Origin: Streptococcus caballi DSM 19004
GTDB taxonomy: Bacteria > Bacillota > Bacilli > Lactobacillales > Streptococcaceae
NCBI RefSeq assembly: GCF_000379985.1
Contig: NZ_KB904069.1
Location: forward strand, 105 to 43,519
Length of the DNA: 43,415 nt
Direction of reading: 5' to 3'
A program made the position numbers and the translations under genes. This document shows positions 37,982-43,415 of the stretch, one piece after another (the stretch's first letter is position 1; every line of letters begins with the position of its first letter). The notes under the pieces were generated by a model that searched no databases, was not told the origin of the DNA, and saw only the letters and a list, made by a program, of their open reading frames with translations.

Positions 37982-39214
37982 ATGGCTAGAGGAAAAAAAG
38001 CAAAGTGGTCAAAGAAAAGCAAAGGAATCGTAGTTGGTGTAGCTACTGCTGGAGTTGTTTTAATTGCTGCAGTTTTATGGTTGCAACAAAAAAATAGCAG
38101 TCAAGTCAAGGTTAGTGAGGAGCCTTATCAGTCTGTTAATGTTAGCGAAGGAACCATAGCTTCTTCAACACTTTTATCAGGCTCAGTCAAGGCCTTGTCT
38201 GAACAATATGTTTATTTTGATAGCAGCAAGGGGACGAGTGCTAGGGTAACGGTTTCAGTTGGAGATCAGGTGACTGCTGGTCAACAATTAGTACAGTATG
38301 ATACAACGACTGCGCAAGCAGCTTATGATACAGCTGTCAGAAATCTTAATAAGGTTGGACGTCAAATCACCTATCTCAAAACTTATGGTAACCTTCCGAC
38401 AACCACTTCTTCGACAGATGAGGAGACAGGTGAAACTAGTACAACGACGGTTGCACCATCGGCTCAGCAAAATGCTAGTTATAACCAACAGTTGCAGGAT
38501 TTAAATGATTCTTATTCCGATGCTCAAGCAGAGGTTGACAAGGCTCAAGCAGCTCTCAATCAAACCGTTGTTGTCAGTGATGTGTCTGGAACGGTGGTTG
38601 AAACCAATAATAATGTTGACCCCTCTTCAAAAACAAGTCAAACTTTGGTTCATGTGGCGAGTGAAGGACAACTTCAAGTTCATGGCAGTTTAACAGAATA
38701 CGATTTAGCTAATGTTAAGGTTGGTCAAGCTGTCAAAATTAAATCAAAAGTTTATCCTGACAGGGAATGGACAGGGACAATTTCTTATATTTCTAATTAT
38801 CCTAAGGATGCCCAGTCAGCAGCTGAGCAAAGTTCATCTAGTTCATCCTCGTCTTCAGCCAACTATGATTATAAGGTTGACATTACTAGTCCGATTGATA
38901 ATTTGAAACAAGGATTTTCAGTTTCAGTTGAGGTAGTTAATGATGTTAAGCATGCTTTAGTGCCAACCTCTGCGGTTGTTAAAGAAGATAAGAAATATTA
39001 TGTTTGGCTTTATGATGATAGCACAGGTAAAATCAAGAAAAACGAAGTGACTGTTGGTAGTGCTGATGCTAAATCACAAGAAATCTTAACAGGATTGACC
39101 GTAGGGCAAATTGTCATCAAGAATCCAGATAAAAATTTCAAAAATGGTCAAAAACTTGAAGATATCCAATCAGCAGATACGACTTCAACGAAGAAGACTA
39201 AGGAGAATAAGTAG
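37982..39214 (+). CDS. MacA/HlyD-type efflux adaptor protein
   Basis: 410-aa membrane-fusion protein anchored by one N-terminal helix ('GIVVGVATAGVVLIAAVLWL', about 16-35). Parts: beta-barrel and lipoyl-like segments around a helical hairpin ('TAQAAYDTAVRNLNKVGRQITYL' and 'NQQLQDLNDSYSDAQAEVDKAQAALNQTVVVSDVSGTVVETN'), then a C-terminal barrel ending 'VGQIVIKNPDKNFKNGQKL'. Two low-complexity Ser/Thr stretches (about 140-160 and 281-290, nine serines in a row) make flexible loops. Similar three-gene MacAB-like systems in pneumococcus handle antimicrobial peptides and antibiotics. AGGAG precedes the ATG; the stop overlaps the next start. Confidence 0.9.
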   Translation: MARGKKAKWSKKSKGIVVGVATAGVVLIAAVLWLQQKNSSQVKVSEEPYQSVNVSEGTIASSTLLSGSVKALSEQYVYFDSSKGTSARVTVSVGDQVTAGQQLVQYDTTTAQAAYDTAVRNLNKVGRQITYLKTYGNLPTTTSSTDEETGETSTTTVAPSAQQNASYNQQLQDLNDSYSDAQAEVDKAQAALNQTVVVSDVSGTVVETNNNVDPSSKTSQTLVHVASEGQLQVHGSLTEYDLANVKVGQAVKIKSKVYPDREWTGTISYISNYPKDAQSAAEQSSSSSSSSSANYDYKVDITSPIDNLKQGFSVSVEVVNDVKHALVPTSAVVKEDKKYYVWLYDDSTGKIKKNEVTVGSADAKSQEILTGLTVGQIVIKNPDKNFKNGQKLEDIQSADTTSTKKTKENK

Positions 39215-39924
39215 TGGCTCATGAAGAAAAAGTTTTAATTCAATTAAATGATATTGTCAAAACTTACCAAAATGGGGATCAGGAATTACGAGTTCTCAAG
39301 GGAATTGATTTGACAGTACGTGAAGGGGAATTTCTAGCTATTATGGGACCGTCTGGTTCGGGTAAATCAACTCTCATGAATATCATTGGCCTGCTAGATA
39401 GGCCAACATCAGGAGATTATCGTCTCAACGGTACTCAAGTTGAAGAATTAAGTGGTAAAAAGCTAGCTCAGGTGCGTAATGAAGAGATTGGTTTTGTCTT
39501 TCAGCAGTTTTTTCTGCTATCTAAACTTAATGCTTTACAAAATGTTGAACTACCATTGATTTATGCGGGAGTTGGTGTTTCCAAACGTCGTCAGCTTGCT
39601 AAGCAGTACTTGGAAAAAGTTGAACTTGGCGAGCGCATCAAACATTTACCATCTGAATTGTCTGGTGGACAAAAGCAGCGTGTGGCAATCGCGCGAGCCT
39701 TGGTTAATAATCCTTCTATCATTTTAGCAGATGAGCCAACCGGTGCCCTTGACACCAAAACTGGTCAGCAGATCATGACTTTGCTAACAGAACTCAACAA
39801 GGAAGGTAAGACCATTATTATGGTTACACACGAGCCAGAGATCGCTAACTATGCTACACGGAAAATTGTTATTCGTGATGGTGAAGTCACGGCTGATACA
39901 ACTGACAGTGTCCGAATTGATTAA
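39214..39924 (+). CDS. ABC transporter ATP-binding protein (MacB/LolD type)
   Basis: 236-aa ATPase. Walker A 'GPSGSGKST' (45-53), Q-loop in 'FVFQQFFLL', signature '[15 protein letters not shown]' (about 148-162), Walker B '[13 protein letters not shown]' (about 169-181), and switch His in 'MVTHEPE'. The '[17 protein letters not shown]' pattern is typical of the MacB/LolD/FtsE group. The start is GTG at 39214, overlapping the adaptor stop (TAGTG), so translation is coupled. It powers the permease that follows after 11 nt. Confidence 0.94.
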   Translation: MAHEEKVLIQLNDIVKTYQNGDQELRVLKGIDLTVREGEFLAIMGPSGSGKSTLMNIIGLLDRPTSGDYRLNGTQVEELSGKKLAQVRNEEIGFVFQQFFLLSKLNALQNVELPLIYAGVGVSKRRQLAKQYLEKVELGERIKHLPSELSGGQKQRVAIARALVNNPSIILADEPTGALDTKTGQQIMTLLTELNKEGKTIIMVTHEPEIANYATRKIVIRDGEVTADTTDSVRID

Positions 39925-39935
39925 GGAGAAAAGCG

Positions 39936-41177
39936 ATGGAAAATTGGAAATTTGCCCTTAATTCCATTATGGGACATAAAATGCGTTCCTTCTTGACAAT
40001 GCTAGGAATCATTATCGGTGTAGCATCGGTGGTTCTCATCATGGCTCTTGGTCAAGGGTTGAAAAATGGAATTTCGGATCAGATCAATAAAGAGCAGAAA
40101 AATTTAAACGTCTATTTTAAAACGGCAGCTGACAAGAAAGCTGAGGAGAATCCCAACTATTATTATGAGGAAGATAGTAGTAGCAAAGCCCCAATACTTC
40201 AAGAAGCCTGGGTTGAAAAGGCGGCCAAGGATACTGAGGGTGTCTCAGGTTACTACATTACTAATAGCACAACATCAGAAGTTTCTTATGGTAAGAAAAA
40301 AGTTAAAGGTGTTAATATAACAGGAATTAATAGAACTTATCTTGCTATCAAAAAATTCAAAATTATAGCTGGGCGTTCGTTTGAGGCATCTGATTACAGT
40401 CAGTTTTCACGAATTATCATGTTGGAAAGTGATCTAGCTAAGAAACTTTTTGGCAGGAGTCAAGCAGCTTTAAATAAGGTAGTTGCGCTATCTGGTAAAA
40501 GTTATTTGGTTGTGGGTGTATATAAAGATCCCAATGCTGGGAGCTCTGCCTACGGCATGGTTTCTGGTGGCAATGCCATCATGACTAATTCTCAAGTGGC
40601 TAGTGAATTTGGTGCTAAGGAAGTTGACCAAATCTATTTCCACATTAACGATGTTAGTCAAGCTAATAAAATTGGTAAGGCTGTTGGGCAAGAACTAACT
40701 CGCCTGTCTGGTACCAAAGACGGTTTCTATGAAAATTACAACATGGATGCGATTATTGAACAGGCTAACCAAATAGCCTCCATGTATACGTTAGCATTTG
40801 GTGTCATTGCAGCTATTTCTTTGCTGGTTGGTGGTATCGGTGTTATGAATATCATGCTGGTTTCGGTAACAGAACGAACGAGAGAAATTGGCCTTCGCAA
40901 AGCACTTGGGGCAACTCGCGGAAAAATTCTCAGTCAATTTTTGATAGAATCGGTTGTGTTGACTATTCTGGGTGGATTAATTGGTTTAGGTTTGGCTTAT
41001 TTGGCTGTCAGTGCACTGACACCGATTCTTAAAGAACAACAAATTATTCCGGAAGTATCAGTCCAAGTTGTATTAATCAGTCTGGTCTTCTCAGCCTTTG
41101 TCGGTATTGTTTTTGGACTTTTACCAGCTAATAAGGCTAGCAAGCTAGATCCAATTGAAGCTCTACGTTATGAATAA
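39936..41177 (+). CDS. MacB-type ABC transporter permease (FtsX domain)
   Basis: 413 aa with four membrane helices, one near the N-terminus ('MRSFLTMLGIIIGVASVVLIMALGQG', about 14-39) and three at the C-terminus (about 285-405), with a large extracellular MacB_PCD domain between. 'MNIMLVSVTERTREIGLRKALGATRGKIL' (about 305-333) is the coupling helix that touches the ATPase. MacB proteins work by mechanotransmission rather than classic transport. Substrate unknown; peptides or drugs are likely. AAGGAG precedes the ATG. Confidence 0.93.
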   Translation: MENWKFALNSIMGHKMRSFLTMLGIIIGVASVVLIMALGQGLKNGISDQINKEQKNLNVYFKTAADKKAEENPNYYYEEDSSSKAPILQEAWVEKAAKDTEGVSGYYITNSTTSEVSYGKKKVKGVNITGINRTYLAIKKFKIIAGRSFEASDYSQFSRIIMLESDLAKKLFGRSQAALNKVVALSGKSYLVVGVYKDPNAGSSAYGMVSGGNAIMTNSQVASEFGAKEVDQIYFHINDVSQANKIGKAVGQELTRLSGTKDGFYENYNMDAIIEQANQIASMYTLAFGVIAAISLLVGGIGVMNIMLVSVTERTREIGLRKALGATRGKILSQFLIESVVLTILGGLIGLGLAYLAVSALTPILKEQQIIPEVSVQVVLISLVFSAFVGIVFGLLPANKASKLDPIEALRYE

Positions 41178-41191
41178 AAGAAGGGGTGGTG

Positions 41192-41782
41192 ATGAGCATG
41201 TATCGTGCTTGGCAACAGTTTTTTAAATACTTGAGCATTTTTTCTGTCCTCATCACATTATCTCTTCTCATTTACCTAGTCAAAGGTCTTGGGATTCTAC
41301 AAAATCCAGATGCCCTGGCTCAGGCTTTGGAAAAGCAAATGCTACTAGGAAGTCTGCTTTTCTTTGCCCTTCAGGTTATTCAAGTTGTTATCCCCATCAT
41401 TCCTGGTGGAGTAACGACGATTGTTGGTTTTATGGCTTTCGGACCTTTCTGGGGATTTGTTCTAAATTATCTGGGGATTTTGCTAGGAAGTGTTATTTTA
41501 TTTTTGCTGAGCAGGCATTTTGGTAAAATGTTCATCCTTCTTTTCATCAATGAACAGGCCTTTGATCGCTACGAAAGAAAATTACTGACGCCTACCTATG
41601 AAAAATTTTTTATCCTAAATATGATTTCTCCCGTTTCACCAGCTGATGTTCTGGTTATGATTACAGGGCTAGGTCGGATGAGTTTTCGAAAATTTTTTAT
41701 TATCATTTTGCTTTGCAAGCCGCTTTCCATCATTGTTTACAGTTATTTCTGGATTTATGGTGGTAAATTATTATTTAAATAA
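41192..41782 (+). CDS. TVP38/TMEM64 (DedA-like) membrane protein
   Basis: 196-aa membrane protein of the VTT/SNARE-associated family. It shows the conserved 'VIPIIPGGVTTIVGFMAFGPFWGFVLNYLGILLGSVILFLLSR' (about 66-108) with re-entrant glycine and proline motifs and 'NMISPVSPADVLVMITGLGRMSFRKFF' (about 144-170). DedA-type relatives move undecaprenyl phosphate or phospholipids across the membrane; that role here is inference. The ATG at 41192 is chosen because AGGGG (41182-41186) is 5 nt upstream; GTG codons at 41186 and 41189 overlap the ribosome site. It follows the permease by 14 nt and likely shares its transcript. Confidence 0.87.
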   Translation: MSMYRAWQQFFKYLSIFSVLITLSLLIYLVKGLGILQNPDALAQALEKQMLLGSLLFFALQVIQVVIPIIPGGVTTIVGFMAFGPFWGFVLNYLGILLGSVILFLLSRHFGKMFILLFINEQAFDRYERKLLTPTYEKFFILNMISPVSPADVLVMITGLGRMSFRKFFIIILLCKPLSIIVYSYFWIYGGKLLFK

Positions 41783-41787
41783 GTTGA

Positions 41788-41812
41788 GACCGCCCTTGGT
41801 GCGGTTTTTTGT
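41788..41812 (+). terminator. Terminator of the MacAB-TVP38 operon
   Basis: ACCGC pairs with GCGGT (about 41789-41805), followed by TTTTTGTT. The T-run merges into the -10 box of the next gene. Confidence 0.75.
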
Positions 41813-41818
41813 TATAAT
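41810..41818 (+). promoter_or_regulatory. Extended -10 promoter placed for a leaderless transcript (methyltransferase)
   Basis: TGT-TATAAT (hexamer 41813-41818) ends six bases before the ATG at 41825. It is wedged directly against the upstream terminator, so there is no room for a leader and no ribosome site is present. Confidence 0.65.
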
Positions 41819-41824
41819 AGACTT

Positions 41825-42580
41825 ATGACTTACATGATTACGACGAGTTTGGGACAATCTGCGCAGCTAGTTCAGCGAGCAAAAGACTTTGCAGAAAAGC
41901 TAAATGTTCCTTACAGAGAACGGCAGAAGCGTTCGCTCGGCTATTTTTTGAAAATTTATGACGGGGTGCTCTTGGTCTACGATAAGAACTTGATATTTCA
42001 TCATCGTGATGGCAGTCAGTTAGCTTTTCATCCCGACACGGCTATGTTACGTATCAAGAGTAAGCATGATCCACTTGTAGAACTGATTGGAAGGGAATCT
42101 CTGACCATTTTGGATACAACGCTTGGTCTAGCTAGTGATAGTCTTGTTATGAGCTACGCTGAACACCAAGTGACTGGTCTGGAGAGTCAACAGTTGATTC
42201 ATTTGATCGTGTCACAGGGCTTGCAGACTTTTGAGTCTGGCAATGCTGCGCTGGATGCGGCCATGAAAAGGATTAGGACACTTTGTATAGATAGTTTGAC
42301 TTATCTAAAAAACCAGAGCGATCAAGCTTATGATATTATTTATTGTGATCCTATGTTTTCTGAGCAAATAAATGAATCTAATAATCTCTCTGGATTAAGA
42401 CCAGTGGCAAATTATAGCCCTGTTTCTAATCAATGGTTGAGGGAAGCTAAGCGCGTGGCCAGAAAGAAAATCATTATTAAAGCGCATTTTCGAGACACTG
42501 TCTTTGAAGATTTTGGTTTTAGACGCATCATCAGACCCAATCAAAAATTTCATTACGGTGTCATAGATTTAGAAAACTAA
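41825..42580 (+). CDS. RsmJ-like class I SAM-dependent methyltransferase
   Basis: 251 aa. The SAM-binding motif I region is 'LTILDTTLGLASDSLVMSY' (about 93-111) and the catalytic motif is 'YDIIYCDPMF' (about 170-179), whose D-P-M-F matches the RsmJ (16S rRNA G1516) and Bacillus YpiP group. The C-terminal 'AKRVARKKIIIKAHFRDTVFEDFGFRRIIRPNQKFHYGVIDL' fits the fold. A role in rRNA or nucleic-acid methylation is inferred from that similarity. The start is ATG at 41825, apparently leaderless; the next ATG, three codons on, also has no ribosome site. Confidence 0.83.
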   Translation: MTYMITTSLGQSAQLVQRAKDFAEKLNVPYRERQKRSLGYFLKIYDGVLLVYDKNLIFHHRDGSQLAFHPDTAMLRIKSKHDPLVELIGRESLTILDTTLGLASDSLVMSYAEHQVTGLESQQLIHLIVSQGLQTFESGNAALDAAMKRIRTLCIDSLTYLKNQSDQAYDIIYCDPMFSEQINESNNLSGLRPVANYSPVSNQWLREAKRVARKKIIIKAHFRDTVFEDFGFRRIIRPNQKFHYGVIDLEN

Positions 42581-42589
42581 TTGAACTTA

Positions 42590-42632
42590 TGTCAAGTTTT
42601 TTTCTTGACAGCATAAAAAAGTATGTTATAAT
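42590..42632 (+). promoter_or_regulatory. rpsP promoter with a palindrome over its -35 box
   Basis: TTGACA (42605-42610) and TATAAT (42627-42632) are 16 bp apart with TGT before the -10, a strong promoter. The -35 is the right arm of a 7-bp dyad, TGTCAAG (42590-42596) and CTTGACA (42604-42610) around seven T residues. The dyad may be an operator or the end of the methyltransferase transcript. Confidence 0.82.
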
Positions 42633-42702
42633 AGTTAGAGTAGTTTGGTAGCTCTGCTATTGAACACAAAGAATATTAAAATAGAAATGAGATATTTTAA
42701 AA

Positions 42703-42975
42703 ATGGCAGTAAAAATCCGTTTAACTCGTATGGGTTCTAAGAAAAAACCTTTTTATCGTATTAACGTAGCAGATTCACGTGCACCACGTGATGGACGTTT
42801 CATCGAAACTGTTGGAACATACAACCCACTTGTTGCTGAAAACCAAGTGACACTTAAAGAAGACCGCGTTCTTGATTGGTTGTCTAAGGGTGCACAACCT
42901 TCAGACACAGTTCGTAACATCCTTTCAAAAGAAGGTGTTATGAAAAAATTCCACGAATCAAAATTCTCAAAATAA
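42703..42975 (+). CDS. rpsP: 30S ribosomal protein S16
   Basis: 90-aa ribosomal protein that stabilises the 16S 5' and central domains. '[42 protein letters not shown]' is the family signature from the first residue. The leader is about 64 nt long and the ribosome site is weak (GAG about 10-13 nt upstream), unusual for a ribosomal protein gene. It lies 17 nt ahead of khpA; rimM and trmD would be expected further right. Confidence 0.96.
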   Translation: MAVKIRLTRMGSKKKPFYRINVADSRAPRDGRFIETVGTYNPLVAENQVTLKEDRVLDWLSKGAQPSDTVRNILSKEGVMKKFHESKFSK

Positions 42976-42992
42976 TAGAGTAGAAGAAGCCT

Positions 42993-43232
42993 ATGGACAC
43001 CATTGAAAATCTGATTATCGCTATTGTGAAACCCTTGATTTCACAACCAGATAAGATTACCATCAAAATTGAAGACACACCTGAGTTTTTAGAATATCAT
43101 CTTGACTTGGATGCTCAAGACATCGGTCGTGTTATCGGCAAAAAAGGTCGTACCATCACAGCGATAAGATCGATTGTCTATTCGGTTCCAACCCAAGGTA
43201 AAAAAGTTAGACTCGTTATTGACGAAAAGTAA
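42993..43232 (+). CDS. khpA: KH-domain RNA-binding protein KhpA
   Basis: 79-aa single KH domain with the GxxG loop '[18 protein letters not shown]' (about 47-64). In pneumococcus KhpA pairs with KhpB (EloR/Jag) and affects cell elongation and small RNA binding. A ribosome site (AGAAGAAG) lies upstream. It is transcribed with rpsP and ends at two terminators in a row. Confidence 0.93.
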   Translation: MDTIENLIIAIVKPLISQPDKITIKIEDTPEFLEYHLDLDAQDIGRVIGKKGRTITAIRSIVYSVPTQGKKVRLVIDEK

Positions 43233-43257
43233 AAGAGAACCGTGAGGTTCTCTTTCA
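43233..43257 (+). terminator. First terminator after khpA
   Basis: AGAGAACC pairs with GGTTCTCT (loop GTGA), followed by TTC. The stem is identical in sequence to that of the atp operon terminator at 36952. Confidence 0.75.
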
Positions 43258-43263
43258 GAATGA

Positions 43264-43295
43264 AGACAAACATCTCGATTGATGTTTGTCTTTTT
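43264..43295 (+). terminator. Second terminator after khpA
   Basis: AGACAAACATC pairs with GATGTTTGTCT (11 bp, 6-nt loop), followed by TTTTC. A strong back-up terminator. Confidence 0.87.
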
Positions 43296-43415
43296 CTGTT
43301 TATAGAATTTAAATCGCCTCTGTTTACTAAAATAGAGGGTATTTGTCCAAAATAAAAAAGCTTGCCTGCCCTTATTTTTACCAATTTTTTGAGATTTAAA
43401 CACGCCAAAGTCAGT
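43296..43415. other. Right-edge non-coding sequence
   Basis: About 120 bp of AT-rich sequence to the window end. Short minus-strand frames here (for example inside 43089-43403) have no family features. I see no gene; a promoter for the next gene beyond the edge may begin here. Confidence 0.3.

Overview
The window comes from a Streptococcus chromosome. Evidence for the genus: an intact eight-gene F1Fo ATPase operon led by atpE, a pullulanase-glgB-glgC-glgD-glgA-glgP block directly upstream of it (an order I associate with S. mutans-type genomes), a preQ1-II riboswitch in front of queT, methionine aminopeptidase with the streptococcal insertion, an SpxR-type regulator, and strong AGGAGG sites with extended -10 promoters. 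The bases alone do not settle the species; a glycogen-storing lineage (mutans, salivarius or bovis-like) fits. Nearly everything is housekeeping. The only mobile DNA is two decayed insertion-sequence remnants (left edge and about 36.9-37.8 kb) and a structured element at 262-393 that resembles an IS200/IS605 right end.

Layout. 1-393: start of a transposase running off the left edge, then a chain of small hairpins. 0.4-3.05 kb, minus strand: an MntE-like cation efflux protein and an AgcS amino-acid:cation symporter. 3.6-8.1 kb, plus strand: SulP anion transporter, hotdog thioesterase, YebC and a membrane-anchored serine hydrolase. 8.26-9.49 kb, minus strand: an exported protein of unknown function. 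9.85-14.8 kb: murA, a GNAT acetyltransferase, spxR, map and yihY. 14.85-15.96 kb: divergent gtrA and queT, the latter under preQ1 control. 16.02-16.66 kb: no protein gene, but a candidate small RNA with three 41-nt repeats and its own terminator. 16.66-22.0 kb: ligA-dgkB-pulA. 22.03-30.3 kb: glgB-glgC-glgD-glgA and glgP, a complete glycogen synthesis and phosphorolysis set with pullulanase next door. 30.4-36.98 kb: atpEBFHAGDC. 36.9-37.76 kb: ISL3-family transposase remnant. 38.0-41.8 kb: MacA/MacB-type efflux adaptor, ATPase and permease, plus a TVP38 membrane protein. 41.8-43.3 kb: RsmJ-like methyltransferase, rpsP and khpA.

How it fits together. GlgC/GlgD make ADP-glucose, GlgA and GlgB build branched glycogen, and GlgP plus the cytoplasmic PulA take it apart. 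The ATPase that spends or makes ATP for pH control lies directly downstream. Several regulatory observations stand out. Four genes (GNAT, gtrA, ligA, methyltransferase) have an extended -10 box exactly six bases before the ATG and no Shine-Dalgarno site, so they should be leaderless. There is a CiaR-type direct repeat upstream of the ATPase promoter and an 11-bp palindrome over the glgB -10 region. The terminator hairpin behind atpC lies inside the 3' end of a dead transposase gene. I found no CRISPR array, phage, tRNA or rRNA gene, and no obvious new defence system.
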